DNA from: Pseudarthrobacter sp. NamB4
GTDB lineage: Bacteria; Actinomycetota; Actinomycetes; Actinomycetales; Micrococcaceae
DNA length: 64,000 nucleotides
Reading direction: 5' to 3'
Assembly (NCBI RefSeq): GCF_005796185.1
Contig: NZ_VAHM01000008.1
Span: 113,524-177,523 of the forward strand
Shown: positions 1 to 8,884 of the stretch, in pieces
Layout: each line of letters starts with the position of its first letter
Numbering within the stretch: the first letter of the stretch is position 1
Program-made: the position numbers and the translations under genes
Notes under the pieces: model-generated
Database searches by the model: none
What the model saw: the letters and a program-made list of their open reading frames with translations, nothing else
What the model was told of the DNA's origin: nothing

Positions 1-376
1 GGTTGGAGACGATGGCGGGGATTTCAATGGGCAGGGTGCCGCTGCGCTGCTGGAACAGGAGGTCGTTGAGGCAGTGGGCGGAGGTGCTGGCCATCACCAG
101 GGTGCGCACCTTCTGGCCTACGGCGTTGAGGCTCCACTGCATGCCGAAGGCCTCGGCCACCGGTTCCAAAGCGGCGCGCAACTCCTGCCGGGAAGCTGCG
201 GTAGTTACCTCCACCCGCATGAAGAAGTTGCCTGTGGCCGGGCTGCCGTACTGCTGTGAATCAGTAATGTTGCACCCTGCCACCAGCAGGGCGCCGGCCA
301 CCGCGTGGACGATTCCCGGGCGGTCCGGGCAGGACAGGGTTACTACGTACGCTTGGTTCAGCTGCTCATTACTCAC
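1..376 (-). CDS. purU: Formyltetrahydrofolate deformylase, N-terminal part (cut by window edge)
   Basis: PurU hydrolyses 10-formyl-THF to formate and THF and so balances the one-carbon pool. Only about the first 125 residues are present; the gene runs off the left edge. The N-terminus reads MSNEQLNQAYVVTLSCPDRP, with the ACT-domain signature PDRPGIVHAVA. Further on are SQQYGSPATGNFFMRVE and VLMAST-like segments typical of PurU before the formyl-transferase domain. The GTG start at 376 is chosen because a TAGGCT hexamer lies 7 nt upstream and the alternative GTG at 378 runs straight into a stop. It is divergent from the riboswitch-controlled glyA-folD pair, which belongs to the same pathway. 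The family call is confident; the C-terminal catalytic part cannot be seen. Confidence 0.9.
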   Translation of the reverse strand, partial: MSNEQLNQAYVVTLSCPDRPGIVHAVAGALLVAGCNITDSQQYGSPATGNFFMRVEVTTAASRQELRAALEPVAEAFGMQWSLNAVGQKVRTLVMASTSAHCLNDLLFQQRSGTLPIEIPAIVSN

Positions 377-383
377 ACGTACA

Positions 384-389
384 AGCCTA
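384..389 (-). promoter_or_regulatory. -10-like element of purU (leaderless)
   Basis: TAGGCT on the minus strand, 7 nt before the GTG at 376. Transcription would start at or next to the start codon. No good -35 is visible. Confidence 0.55.
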
Positions 390-414
390 CCCGCGCAGGC
401 GCCCCCGGATTTGG

Positions 415-420
415 TAGGCT
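415..420 (+). promoter_or_regulatory. -10 element of glyA-folD
   Basis: TAGGCT ends 6 nt before about position 427, exactly where the riboswitch fold begins. This sets the likely transcription start. With the purU -10 it forms a perfect 8-bp inverted repeat (384-391 and 413-420). Confidence 0.55.
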
Positions 421-424
421 GGTA

Positions 425-505
425 AGGTCGCAACTGGCGTTGGGTGGCTAACCACCAGGGAGCGGCAATCACGAAGACCACGGATCGTACGCCTGGGCCG
501 AGGGT
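425..505 (+). ncRNA. ZTP (pfl motif) riboswitch in the glyA leader
   Basis: The fold matches the pfl/ZMP-ZTP aptamer. CTGGCG (434-439) opens the motif. GGCGT (436-440) pairs with ACGCC (489-493). GGTGG (443-447) pairs with CCACC (452-456), followed by the conserved AGGGAGC. The 3' half ends in GCCTGGGC (491-498), the family hallmark. ZTP signals 10-formyl-THF shortage, so the element would raise glyA-folD expression when one-carbon units run low. Placement ahead of glyA and folD agrees with the known family distribution. About 150 nt separate the aptamer from the start codon; the expression platform is not obvious. Confidence 0.87.
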
Positions 506-650
506 CATGTCTTGCCGGATTTGGGGCTGCACCTGCGCCAGCAGAGCAGCGCCTGCCCGCTCTTTCACGTCCCGTCACAAGACGGTGTGAAGTTGCGCAA
601 GCCGGTAGCCTGACCTAAGCAGTGCCCGTATCCCTAGCCAGGAGTTCTTC

Positions 651-1949
651 GTGACTACTACAGCCACCTCAACCACCGCCGTCAGCAATCAGCCGCTGGC
701 TGAGCTTGACCCCGAAATCGCCGCAGTCCTGGACCAGGAGCTCGGCCGCCAGCGGGGCACGCTGGAAATGATCGCTTCGGAAAACTTCGCCCCCCGCGCC
801 GTGATGGAGGCCCAGGGCTCCGTCCTCACAAACAAGTACGCAGAGGGCTACCCGGGCCGCCGCTACTACGGCGGCTGCGAATACGTTGACGTCGCAGAGC
901 AGCTGGCCATCGACAGGGTCAAGGCCCTTTTCCGCGCCGAGTACGCCAACGTCCAGCCGCACTCCGGTGCCCAGGCCAACGCTGCCGCGCTGTCCGCCAT
1001 GATCACCCCTGGCGACAAGATCCTCGGCCTGTCCCTGGCCCACGGCGGCCACCTGACGCACGGCATGAAGCTGAACTTCTCCGGCAAGCTCTACAACGTG
1101 GCTGCCTACCAGGTGGAGGAAGGCAACTTCCGCATCGACATGGACAAGCTCCGCGAGCAGGCCATCGCCGAAAAGCCCCAGGTCATCATCGCCGGCTGGT
1201 CCGCCTACCCGCGCCACCTGGACTTTGCGGCCTTCCGCTCCATCGCCGACGAGGTTGGCGCGCTGCTCTGGACTGACATGGCGCACTTCGCCGGTCTGGT
1301 GGCTGCCGGACTGCACCCGAGCCCGGTGCCGCACTCCGACGTCGTGACCTCCACGGTGCACAAGACCCTGGCAGGTCCCCGCTCGGGCGTGATCCTGGCG
1401 AAGGAACAGTGGGCCAAGAAGCTGAACTCCAGCGTTTTCCCGGGCCAGCAGGGCGGGCCGCTGATGCACGTCATCGCGGCCAAGGCCGTGGCCTTCAAGA
1501 TTGCCGGCACCGAGGAATTCAAGGAGCGCCAGGAGCGCGTCCTGGAAGGCGCCAGGATCATCGCAGACCGCCTCAACCAGGCAGATGTTGCCGCAGCAGG
1601 CGTCTCCGTCCTGACCGGCGGCACCGACGTCCACCTGGTTCTCGTTGACCTGCGCAACTCGCAGCTGGACGGCCAGCAGGCCGAGGACCTCCTGCACTCG
1701 GTGGGCATTACCGTCAACCGCAACGCAGTGCCGTTCGATCCCCGCCCGCCGATGGTCACCTCCGGCCTGCGCATTGGCACCCCGGCCCTGGCCACCCGCG
1801 GCTTCGGCGCCGCCGAGTTCACCGAGGTCGCCGAGATCATCGCCACCGCGCTGAAGGCCGGCAACAGCGCCGACGTCGAATCCCTGCAGGCACGCGTGGA
1901 CAAGCTCGCCGCCGACTTCCCGCTGTACCCGCAGCACGAGCAGTGGTGA
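651..1949 (+). CDS. glyA: Serine hydroxymethyltransferase
   Basis: This PLP enzyme interconverts serine plus THF with glycine plus 5,10-methylene-THF in the cytosol. The 432-residue length is normal. [17 protein letters not shown] near the N-terminus and [16 protein letters not shown] are SHMT blocks. The PLP lysine is K238 in the motif [12 protein letters not shown], and the QGGP motif follows. The GTG start at 651 has AGGAG at 640-644. The gene is preceded by the ZTP riboswitch and followed after 4 nt by folD, so the two are co-transcribed and both make or consume methylene-THF. The first 15 or so residues are Thr/Ser-rich and look like a disordered extension. Confidence 0.97.
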   Translation: MTTTATSTTAVSNQPLAELDPEIAAVLDQELGRQRGTLEMIASENFAPRAVMEAQGSVLTNKYAEGYPGRRYYGGCEYVDVAEQLAIDRVKALFRAEYANVQPHSGAQANAAALSAMITPGDKILGLSLAHGGHLTHGMKLNFSGKLYNVAAYQVEEGNFRIDMDKLREQAIAEKPQVIIAGWSAYPRHLDFAAFRSIADEVGALLWTDMAHFAGLVAAGLHPSPVPHSDVVTSTVHKTLAGPRSGVILAKEQWAKKLNSSVFPGQQGGPLMHVIAAKAVAFKIAGTEEFKERQERVLEGARIIADRLNQADVAAAGVSVLTGGTDVHLVLVDLRNSQLDGQQAEDLLHSVGITVNRNAVPFDPRPPMVTSGLRIGTPALATRGFGAAEFTEVAEIIATALKAGNSADVESLQARVDKLAADFPLYPQHEQW

Positions 1950-1953
1950 TCCG

Positions 1954-2853
1954 ATGACTGACACCAAGACCGCACAGATCCTTGACGGCAAGGCGACTGC
2001 CGCTGCCATCAAGGCTGAACTGACCGAACGCGTAGCCGCCCTCAAGGCAAAGGGCGTTACGCCCGGTATCGCCACCGTCCTTGTGGGCGCGGATCCCGCC
2101 TCACAGCTGTATGTTTCCATGAAGCACAAACAGTCCGAGCAGATCGGGATGAACTCGATCCAGCGTGAGCTTCCGGCAGAGGCCACCCAGGCCGACGTGG
2201 AGGCCCTCATCGACGAACTCAACGCGGACCCTGCCTGCCACGGCTACATCGTGCAGCTGCCGCTGCCCAAGCACCTGGACACCGACGCCATCCTGGAACG
2301 CATCGATCCCGCCAAGGATGCTGACGGCCTGCACCCGACCAACCTCGGCCGGCTGGTCCTAAACGTCAACAACGAGATCACCACGCCCCTGCCGTGCACG
2401 CCCCGCGGGGTCATCGAGCTGCTGGAGCGCAACGGTTACAGCCTGGCGGGAAAGCACGTAGTGGTGGTGGGCCGTGGCGTGACGATCGGCCGTTCCATCG
2501 GCCTGCTGCTCACCCGGCGTGAAATCAACGCCACGGTGACGCTGACCCACACCGGTACCACCAACATGTCCGAACTGCTGCGCCAGGCGGACGTCATCGT
2601 GGGCGCGGCGGGAGCCAAGCACATCGTCAAGGCTGAAGACGTGAAGCCCGGCGCTGCCGTGCTGGACGTCGGCGTCACCCGTGAGACGGATCCCGAGACC
2701 GGCAAGAGCCGTGTCCACGGGGACATCGATCCCGCCGCCGCCGAGGTGGCCGGCTGGATTTCGCCGAACCCCGGCGGCGTCGGCCCCATGACCGTCGCCC
2801 TGCTGATGACCAACGTGGTCGAAGCTGCGGAACGCCAGGCGGCAAAAGCGTAG
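1954..2853 (+). CDS. folD: Methylene-THF dehydrogenase / methenyl-THF cyclohydrolase
   Basis: FolD is bifunctional: it oxidises 5,10-methylene-THF with NADP and hydrolyses the methenyl product to 10-formyl-THF. The protein has 299 residues, slightly longer than usual. Visible motifs are [14 protein letters not shown] (catalytic Y-x3-K), [24 protein letters not shown], the nucleotide-binding [14 protein letters not shown] and the C-terminal [16 protein letters not shown]. Only 4 nt separate it from glyA, and a strong hairpin follows at 2875-2924. The operon is therefore glyA-folD under riboswitch control. Confidence 0.97.
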   Translation: MTDTKTAQILDGKATAAAIKAELTERVAALKAKGVTPGIATVLVGADPASQLYVSMKHKQSEQIGMNSIQRELPAEATQADVEALIDELNADPACHGYIVQLPLPKHLDTDAILERIDPAKDADGLHPTNLGRLVLNVNNEITTPLPCTPRGVIELLERNGYSLAGKHVVVVGRGVTIGRSIGLLLTRREINATVTLTHTGTTNMSELLRQADVIVGAAGAKHIVKAEDVKPGAAVLDVGVTRETDPETGKSRVHGDIDPAAAEVAGWISPNPGGVGPMTVALLMTNVVEAAERQAAKA

Positions 2854-2874
2854 GCACGCACACAGCGGGCCCCC

Positions 2875-2924
2875 CGACGGCGGCGCGCACCTTCCAGCGA
2901 AGGTGCCCGCCGCCGTCGTACTTT
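2875..2924 (+). terminator. Terminator after folD
   Basis: The stem CGACGGCGGCG (2875-2885) pairs with CGCCGCCGTCG (2908-2918). It extends inward as CACCTTC/GAAGGTG around a CAGC loop, followed by TACTTTAAT. Confidence 0.8.
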
Positions 2925-2961
2925 AATCCTTGCCGCACTTCCGGTTGGGGTGGAGTCGGGC

Positions 2962-2967
2962 TAGTCT
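2962..2967 (+). promoter_or_regulatory. -10-like element of the ABC exporter operon
   Basis: TAGTCT lies 7 nt before the GTG at 2975, giving a leaderless or nearly leaderless transcript. It supports GTG 2975 over the upstream TTG at 2930. Confidence 0.5.
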
Positions 2968-2974
2968 GCGGAGG

Positions 2975-3952
2975 GTGCACAACGAAGCCATCCTGCCCTC
3001 CACTGCCAACAAGGCCGGCGGGCAGGCCCCGGGCACGGTCATCACGGCAGAGAACCTGACCAAGACCTACGGCGATGTTGCCGCGGTGGACGGGATCTCC
3101 TTCAGCGTTCGGGCCGGCGAGTCCTTTGGCCTGCTGGGGCCCAACGGCGCCGGCAAGTCCACCACCATGAAGATGATCGGCGGCGTCACCCGCCGCACGG
3201 CGGGAAACCTCCGGATCATGGGCCTCGATCCGGACAGCCACGGGCCGGAGGTCCGCGCCCATCTGGGCGTCGTGCCGCAACAGGACAACCTGGACGAGGA
3301 ACTGCGGGTCCGCGACAACCTCCTGGTCTACGGCCGCTACTTCGGCCTGCCGCTGAGCTACCTGAAGCCGAAGGCGGACGAGCTGCTGGAGTTTGCGCAG
3401 CTCACCGACAAGGCGAAGTCCAAGGTCGACGCCCTGTCCGGCGGCATGAAGCGGCGCCTGACGATTGCCCGCTCGCTGATCAACGAACCGCGGATCCTGC
3501 TGCTGGACGAGCCCACCACCGGGCTGGACCCGCAGGCCCGGCACATCCTGTGGGACCGGCTCTTCCGGCTGAAGGAGCAGGGCGTCACGCTGGTCCTGAC
3601 GACGCACTATATGGACGAGGCCGAACAGCTTTGCGACCGGCTGATCGTGGTGGACAAGGGCCGGATCATGGCCGAGGGGTCGCCGGCCCGGCTGATCCGT
3701 GAGCACTCCACCCGGGAGGTGCTGGAGCTGCGCTTCGGATCCGAGCGGAACACCACCATCGCGGCTGAACTTGACGGGATCGGTGAACGTCTTGAGGTGC
3801 TGCCGGACCGGGTGCTGATCTACGCGGACGACGGCGAGTCCGCCCTTGAGCAGGTGGCCTCCCGCGGCCTGCGGCCGCTGACGTCGCTGGTCCGGAGGTC
3901 CTCGCTGGAGGACGTGTTCCTGCGGCTGACGGGCAGGAGCCTCGTTGACTGA
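2975..3952 (+). CDS. ABC-2 type exporter ATPase (NodI/DrrA-like)
   Basis: This is the ATP-hydrolysing subunit of a drug, polysaccharide or lipid exporter. The 325 residues hold one ABC domain: Walker A GPNGAGKST near residue 58, signature LSGGMKRRL near 155, Walker B RILLLDEPTTGLDP near 175, then TTHYMDEAEQLCDR. The C-terminal approximately 90 residues form the extra domain typical of the DrrA/NodI group. GTG 2975 is preferred because of TAGTCT 7 nt upstream; a frame open to TTG 2930 would start inside that promoter. Two permeases follow with overlapping ends (8 nt and 4 nt), so all three subunits are translationally coupled. The substrate is unknown. Confidence 0.9.
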   Translation: MHNEAILPSTANKAGGQAPGTVITAENLTKTYGDVAAVDGISFSVRAGESFGLLGPNGAGKSTTMKMIGGVTRRTAGNLRIMGLDPDSHGPEVRAHLGVVPQQDNLDEELRVRDNLLVYGRYFGLPLSYLKPKADELLEFAQLTDKAKSKVDALSGGMKRRLTIARSLINEPRILLLDEPTTGLDPQARHILWDRLFRLKEQGVTLVLTTHYMDEAEQLCDRLIVVDKGRIMAEGSPARLIREHSTREVLELRFGSERNTTIAAELDGIGERLEVLPDRVLIYADDGESALEQVASRGLRPLTSLVRRSSLEDVFLRLTGRSLVD

Positions 3953-4790
3953 GCGGTCTGCCGCGGGGACGGTGCGGGCCCACAGCCCCGAGGCGGCGGC
4001 TGCGAAGGCGCGGCGGTGGGGAGCGTTCTACTACGCCGAGCAGGTGCTCCGGGTCATGAAGAGTTACGGCTGGTCAATCCTGATGTACAGCGTGGGGCAG
4101 CCGGTGGCGTACCTGTTTGCCATGGGCGTTGGCCTGGCTTCCCTGGTGGACAACCAGGGGACGGCGGTTTTCGGCGGGGTCAGCTACCTGACCTTCATAG
4201 CGCCGGCGCTCCTGGTGTCCGCCGCCGTGATGACCGCAGCCAATGAGTTCACCTTTCCGGTGATGGCCGGGTTCAAGTGGCGCAGGACGTATTACGGTCC
4301 GCATGCCTCGCCGCTGACACCGGAGCAGATCGCCGCCGGACACATCATGGCCGTCACGCTCCGGCTGGTGGTGCAATCGGCAATCTACTTCGCTGCCGTG
4401 GCACTGTTTGGGGCCTCACCGCCTGGCTCGGGGTGGGCCGGGATACTGGTGGCCGCCCTGGCCGGGCTGTCCTTCGGACTGCCGCTGATGGCATACTCCG
4501 CTTCGCTCACCGAGGACAAGGGCCAGTTCGCGCTGGTGATGCGTCTCGTCGTGATGCCGCTGTTCCTCTTCTCCGGAACCTTCTTCCCGCTCGACACGCT
4601 CCCGCTGGCCGTCCGGTGGATCGGCTGGATCTCGCCAATCTGGCACGGAACGGAACTGGGCAGGGTGGTCAGCTACGGCTACCAGGAGCCCCTTGTCCTC
4701 ACCCTTGTCCACGTTGCCGTCCTTGCCGGGCTGGCGGTCCTGGGCTGGAATCTGACCCGTCGCCGGTTCGCTGCAAGGATGGGGCAGTGA
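3945..4790 (+). CDS. ABC-2 exporter permease 1 (NodJ-like)
   Basis: A 281-residue inner-membrane subunit with six hydrophobic segments. It begins with an Ala-rich cytoplasmic lead and RVMKSYGWSILMYSVGQP, then FIAPALLVSAAVMTAANEF, a long central hydrophobic pair, and FSGTFFPLDTLPLAVRWIGW followed by ISPIWHGTELGR near the end. This FxGTFFP-x-LP-x-W-x3-PxxHG arrangement is the ABC-2/NodJ signature. The TTG start at 3945 overlaps the end of the ATPase gene. With the next gene it forms the membrane heterodimer. The exported molecule cannot be told from sequence. Confidence 0.88.
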   Translation: MTERSAAGTVRAHSPEAAAAKARRWGAFYYAEQVLRVMKSYGWSILMYSVGQPVAYLFAMGVGLASLVDNQGTAVFGGVSYLTFIAPALLVSAAVMTAANEFTFPVMAGFKWRRTYYGPHASPLTPEQIAAGHIMAVTLRLVVQSAIYFAAVALFGASPPGSGWAGILVAALAGLSFGLPLMAYSASLTEDKGQFALVMRLVVMPLFLFSGTFFPLDTLPLAVRWIGWISPIWHGTELGRVVSYGYQEPLVLTLVHVAVLAGLAVLGWNLTRRRFAARMGQ

Positions 4791-5617
4791 GCCTGACCGC
4801 CCGGCAGGGCGCTGCGGACCAGGCACGGAACAGGACCTTCGGGCCACTCTACTCACGCAACGCAAGGGCAGTAATCTCCCGCGGGATGAAAGCCACGATG
4901 GGCGGCCACTGGCTGGTCATGCTGTCCGGATTCTTCGAGCCCGTTCTGTTCCTGGTGTCGATGGGGGTGGGCATGGGGGCGATCGTTGGTGCGGTGGAGG
5001 GACCGGACGGCACCCCGGTCAGCTACGCCGCTTACATCGCCCCTGCCCTGCTTGCTGTCTCGGCAATGAACGGCGCGGTGTACGACTCAACCTGGAACGT
5101 CTTCTTCAAAATGAACTTCGCCAAGCTGTACCAGGGCATGCTGTACACATCCCTTGGCCCGCTGGACATAGCCCTCGGGGAGATCTTCCTGGCCCTCCTG
5201 CGCGGCATGCTGTACGCCACGGGTTTCACTGCGGTCATGGCAATGATGGGACTCATCACCACCCCGTGGGCGCTGCTGATGATCCCCGCCTCGGTGCTGA
5301 TAGCCTTCGGCTTCGCCAGCCTGGGCATGGCGATCACCAGCTTCATGAAGACGTTCCAGCAGATGGACTGGATCACCTTCATCATGCTTCCGATGTTCCT
5401 GTTCAGCGCCACGTTCTACCCCTTGACCGTGTATCCGCAGCCCATCCAGTGGCTCATCCAGGCCATGCCGCTGTGGCACGGGGTGGAACTGCTCCGCCAG
5501 ATCAGCGTGGGCATGTTTACTGCCGCCACCCCCCTCCACATCGGTTACTACCTGGTGATGACCGCCGTCGGCATGCTTTTCACAACTGTGCGGCTGCGGC
5601 AGCTCTTCCTGAAGTAG
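4787..5617 (+). CDS. ABC-2 exporter permease 2 (NodJ-like)
   Basis: A 276-residue partner of permease 1, homologous to it along its length. It has six membrane segments, an AYIAPALLAVSAMNGAVYDS segment, and FSATFYPLTVYP before QAMPLWHGVELLRQ, the counterpart of the FSGTFFP/PIWHG pair in the first permease. The start is GTG at 4787 in a GTGA overlap with the previous stop. The reading frame is open much further upstream, but that part lies inside permease 1 and is not coding. No terminator hairpin is obvious before the next gene. Confidence 0.88.
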   Translation: MSLTARQGAADQARNRTFGPLYSRNARAVISRGMKATMGGHWLVMLSGFFEPVLFLVSMGVGMGAIVGAVEGPDGTPVSYAAYIAPALLAVSAMNGAVYDSTWNVFFKMNFAKLYQGMLYTSLGPLDIALGEIFLALLRGMLYATGFTAVMAMMGLITTPWALLMIPASVLIAFGFASLGMAITSFMKTFQQMDWITFIMLPMFLFSATFYPLTVYPQPIQWLIQAMPLWHGVELLRQISVGMFTAATPLHIGYYLVMTAVGMLFTTVRLRQLFLK

Positions 5618-5695
5618 CCTCCCAACTGACTGGCACTTGTTCGCCCGGGGTGGAAGGCGGCGGAAGCATACTCCGGGGTTTGAGAGAATAGCCTC

Positions 5696-6247
5696 ATGCG
5701 AACCCTCGGCAGCTCCTCGTCATCCTCCAATCCCGCCAGGGGCGGGTTCTCCATGTTCCGCATCAGCGGACCGGGACTCATGGTCCTGGTCACCGCCTTC
5801 GTTGTAGCCGTGATCTTCGCGGCCAATCAGAACGACGTTGTGGGCTGGGTGGTTGCCATCATCGCCGCGTTCTGGCTCGCCCTCGCATGCTTTGTGGTGT
5901 TCAGCATCCAGAAGGCCGCCAAGAAGGCCGGCGCCAAGCTGACCGAAGCCCAGAACGCTTTCACCGGCCGCGGGCCCTATGCAAGGGAGGAGCCCGGCGG
6001 AACCCGGGTTGTTGCCGAGCGCACCCAGGCCGACGAGGTCCGCGACCTCAAGCTGGACCACTCCTTCAAGATCGTCCAGGTGCAGGTCCGCGTGGTGGAG
6101 GAGGAGCGCGCCAAGGGTGCGGCCGCCAACCAGGACACCATCAACCGGGCACTCGAAACCATCGAGATTACAGCCACCAATGCCCGGGACATGATCAAGT
6201 CCTCCGGAGGCAGCGGAGAGCCGGTCACCGGAACCATCATCGACTAG
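5696..6247 (+). CDS. Unrecognised two-TM membrane protein
   Basis: I do not recognise a family. The 183 residues start with a Ser-rich stretch, then two hydrophobic helices (about 26-44 and 49-72) separated by NQNDVVG, so both ends should face the same side. The soluble C-terminal part is charged and helical (EVRDLKLDHSFKIVQVQVRV, then EEERAKG) and ends in a Gly/Ser-rich tail. The ATG at 5696 follows GAGAAT by 6 nt, resembling the leaderless arrangement of neighbours. The stop codon overlaps the -10 of xthA. Coding is supported by third-position GC bias and isolation from other frames. Function unknown. Confidence 0.7.
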   Translation: MRTLGSSSSSSNPARGGFSMFRISGPGLMVLVTAFVVAVIFAANQNDVVGWVVAIIAAFWLALACFVVFSIQKAAKKAGAKLTEAQNAFTGRGPYAREEPGGTRVVAERTQADEVRDLKLDHSFKIVQVQVRVVEEERAKGAAANQDTINRALETIEITATNARDMIKSSGGSGEPVTGTIID

Positions 6248-6250
6248 AGT
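6245..6250 (+). promoter_or_regulatory. -10-like element of xthA
   Basis: TAGAGT contains the stop codon of the preceding gene and lies 7 nt before GTG 6258. Confidence 0.5.
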
Positions 6251-6257
6251 GGAGCGG

Positions 6258-7091
6258 GTGAGCTCGGCATTGAAGAAGGACCACCTTCGCATCGCATCAG
6301 TCAACGTCAACGGCCTCCGGGCTGCCTTCAAAAACGGCATGGCGGCATGGCTTGAACCCCGCGAAGTGGACATCCTCTGCCTGCAGGAAGTCCGCGCCCC
6401 CGATGCCACCGTGCGGCAGCTGCTGGGCGAAGGCTGGCACATCCTGCACGCCGAGGCAGAGGCCAAGGGGCGCGCCGGCGTCGCAATCGCCTCCCGCCAA
6501 GAACCCATGGCAACCCGCAGCGGCATCGGTGATGACTACTTCGCGACGGCGGGACGCTGGGTGGAAGCTGATTTCCGCTTGACTGACGCCGCCGGAAAGC
6601 GTGTTCAGCTGACAGTGGCAAGCGCTTACGTCCACTCCGGTGAGGTGGGCACGCCCAAACAGGACGACAAGTTCCGGTTCCTCGATGCCATGAGCATCCG
6701 GCTGCCGGAGCTGACCAAGCACAGCGACCACGCGCTGGTGGTGGGCGACCTCAACGTGGCCCACACACCCCTGGATATCAGGAACTGGAAAGGCAACGTG
6801 AAGAAGGCAGGCTTCCTGCCGGAGGAACGCTCGTACTTCGACCGGTTCTTCGGGGAAGACATCGGCTGGCATGACGTCCACCGGAACCTGTCCGGCGAGA
6901 CGGACGGCCCCTACACGTGGTGGTCCCAGCGCGGCAAAGCCTTCGACAATGACACCGGCTGGCGCATCGACTACCACCTGGCCACCCCCGGGCTCGCCGC
7001 CTCCGCCATCTCCGCAGTGGTTGACCGTGCAGCCTCATGGGACACCCGCTTTTCCGACCATGCCCCGCTGGTAGTGGACTACCAGCTCTAA
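6258..7091 (+). CDS. xthA: Exodeoxyribonuclease III / AP endonuclease
   Basis: This DNA repair enzyme cleaves 5' of abasic sites and has 3'-5' exonuclease and 3'-phosphatase activity. The 277 residues contain all endonuclease/exonuclease/phosphatase-fold motifs: [15 protein letters not shown], the metal-binding [41 protein letters not shown], and the terminal [10 protein letters not shown] with the catalytic Asp-His. I chose GTG 6258 because TAGAGT sits 7 nt before it. GTG 6249 would add only three residues. trpS follows after 22 nt on the same strand. Confidence 0.93.
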   Translation: MSSALKKDHLRIASVNVNGLRAAFKNGMAAWLEPREVDILCLQEVRAPDATVRQLLGEGWHILHAEAEAKGRAGVAIASRQEPMATRSGIGDDYFATAGRWVEADFRLTDAAGKRVQLTVASAYVHSGEVGTPKQDDKFRFLDAMSIRLPELTKHSDHALVVGDLNVAHTPLDIRNWKGNVKKAGFLPEERSYFDRFFGEDIGWHDVHRNLSGETDGPYTWWSQRGKAFDNDTGWRIDYHLATPGLAASAISAVVDRAASWDTRFSDHAPLVVDYQL

Positions 7092-7113
7092 GCCCCCGAA
7101 GGTTCCTCCGCAC

Positions 7114-8157
7114 ATGACTAGCTCCACGACGCCCGCCGCCAAGAAGCGCATCCTCTCCGGCGCCAAGCCAACCGCTGATTCCCTGCACCTGGGGAACTAC
7201 ATCGGAGCCGTCCGTAACTGGGTGGATATGCAGGCTGAGTATGACGCCGTCTTCTTCATCCCGGACCTGCACGCCATCACCGTGGACTTTGACCCAACCG
7301 AGCTGGCCAAGCGCACCCGGATTGTGGCCGCGCAGTACATCGCAGCGGGCATCGACCCGGACAAGAGCATTTTCTTTGTCCAGTCCCACGTGCCCGAGCA
7401 TGCGCAGCTGGCCTGGGCCTTGAACTGCATTACCGGCTTCGGCGAGGCTTCGCGGATGACCCAGTTCAAGGACAAGACCCAGAAATCCGGCGCCGACGCC
7501 GCCACCCTGGGTCTGTTCGCCTACCCGACGCTGATGGCCGCGGACATCCTGCTGTACCAGACGGACCTGGTGCCGGTGGGCGAGGACCAGCGCCAGCATC
7601 TGGAACTGACCCGGAACCTTGCCCAGCGCTTCAACACCAGGTTCGGTGCCACGTTCACCGTTCCGGAGGCGACCATCGTCAAGGAACGCGCCAAGATCTA
7701 CGACCTCCAGAACCCGAGCGCCAAGATGTCCAAGACGGGGGAGTCGCCCAACGGGGCCATCCAGCTGCTGGAGGATCCCAAGATCGCGGCCAAGCGCATC
7801 AAATCCGCGGTGACGGATGCCGGCACGGAGATCAGGTTCGATCCCGAGGAAAAGCCCGGCGTCTCCAACCTCCTCACCATCTACTCTTCCCTGACCGGCA
7901 AGTCAGTGACCGAGCTGGAAACCGAGTACCAGGGCAAAATGTACGGCCACCTCAAGGTGGACCTTGCGGAGCTGGTGGTGGACTTCGTGACGCCGTTGCG
8001 GGACAGGACCAATGAGCTGATGGCAGATCCCGCCGAGCTGGACAGGCTGCTGGCGCACGGAGCCGAGCGCGCCCGTGAAATCGCCTCGGGCACGCTGGCC
8101 CAGGTGTATGACCGAATGGGCTTCCTCCCGTCCCTCAGCCTTGCCGGAGTCCGCTAG
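7114..8157 (+). CDS. trpS: Tryptophanyl-tRNA synthetase
   Basis: A class I synthetase that charges tRNA-Trp. The protein has 347 residues, the usual bacterial length. The HIGH-type motif appears as [17 protein letters not shown] near residue 15-30, the tryptophan pocket as [30 protein letters not shown] in the middle, and the KMSKS loop as [13 protein letters not shown]. The ATG start gives the normal N-terminus ([14 protein letters not shown]). Its neighbours are xthA and a 2H phosphoesterase, and the stop is 4 nt from the next start. Confidence 0.97.
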   Translation: MTSSTTPAAKKRILSGAKPTADSLHLGNYIGAVRNWVDMQAEYDAVFFIPDLHAITVDFDPTELAKRTRIVAAQYIAAGIDPDKSIFFVQSHVPEHAQLAWALNCITGFGEASRMTQFKDKTQKSGADAATLGLFAYPTLMAADILLYQTDLVPVGEDQRQHLELTRNLAQRFNTRFGATFTVPEATIVKERAKIYDLQNPSAKMSKTGESPNGAIQLLEDPKIAAKRIKSAVTDAGTEIRFDPEEKPGVSNLLTIYSSLTGKSVTELETEYQGKMYGHLKVDLAELVVDFVTPLRDRTNELMADPAELDRLLAHGAERAREIASGTLAQVYDRMGFLPSLSLAGVR

Positions 8158-8161
8158 CGCC

Positions 8162-8884
8162 ATGTCCCACAGCAATGTCGCGGCGAGGGAAGGTTCCCGT
8201 TCCACCCACCAGGTGGCGGGGATGACAGGCAACTCCCACAGGTCCCCTGCGGACCGCCGTGCTGCGGCAACCAACCCCGTGTCCCGGTCCGAGGACATCA
8301 GCGTGGGCGTCATCCTTGGCTTCCCGACCGAGATCGCGGCGGAGCTGCAGCGTTGGCGGGCGTCCTTTGGTGACCCCCTGGCGGAGGTAGTGCCGGCGCA
8401 CATCACCCTGGTGACCACCACCCCCACCCGTGACTGGGAAGCCACCCTGGAGCACGTCCGCGAGGTGGCCCGCCGGCAAAAACCCTTCAAAGTCACCATC
8501 GCGGGCACAGGAACGTTCCGTCCCGTTTCCCCCGTGGTGTTCATCAACGTGGAGGACGGCTTCGAGGACTGCGTTGACCTGCACGAAAAGCTCCAGCAGG
8601 GCCCGCTCCACCGCGAGCTGCCGTTTGCCTACCACCCGCACGTCACTGTTGCCCATGACGTGGCTCCGGAAAGCCTGGACGAAGCCGAAACGGTGCTGAA
8701 GAACTACAGGGCCACCTTCCCCGTGGTTAGCATGGGACTTTACGAGCACGATGCCAACGGTATCTGGCAGCTAAGGGAAGAGCTGGACTTTGGGACCCAA
8801 ACTGACAACGACGGCGGCACCGGCCCCGCGGACCCCGCCACGGACGCACCCTCAACAGGCGGAACAGCAGCCCCTTCCCACTGA
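8162..8884 (+). CDS. 2'-5' RNA ligase-like 2H phosphoesterase
   Basis: Two H-x-T/S motifs spaced as in the 2H superfamily (HITLVTTTPTRDWE and HVTVAHDVAPESLDE) identify a LigT/ThpR-like cyclic phosphodiesterase acting on 2',3'-cyclic or 2'-5' linked RNA ends. The protein has 240 residues from ATG 8162. The first 45 and last 30 residues are low-complexity and likely disordered. An internal ATG (8222) could also be used. The start is 4 nt after trpS, so the two are probably co-transcribed. Substrate is not predictable. Confidence 0.8.
   Translation: MSHSNVAAREGSRSTHQVAGMTGNSHRSPADRRAAATNPVSRSEDISVGVILGFPTEIAAELQRWRASFGDPLAEVVPAHITLVTTTPTRDWEATLEHVREVARRQKPFKVTIAGTGTFRPVSPVVFINVEDGFEDCVDLHEKLQQGPLHRELPFAYHPHVTVAHDVAPESLDEAETVLKNYRATFPVVSMGLYEHDANGIWQLREELDFGTQTDNDGGTGPADPATDAPSTGGTAAPSH

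Noticed and set aside
4277..4786. 170-residue N-terminal extension of ABC permease 2
   Set aside because: It lies wholly within permease 1 in another frame. The homologous N-terminus starts at GTG 4787.
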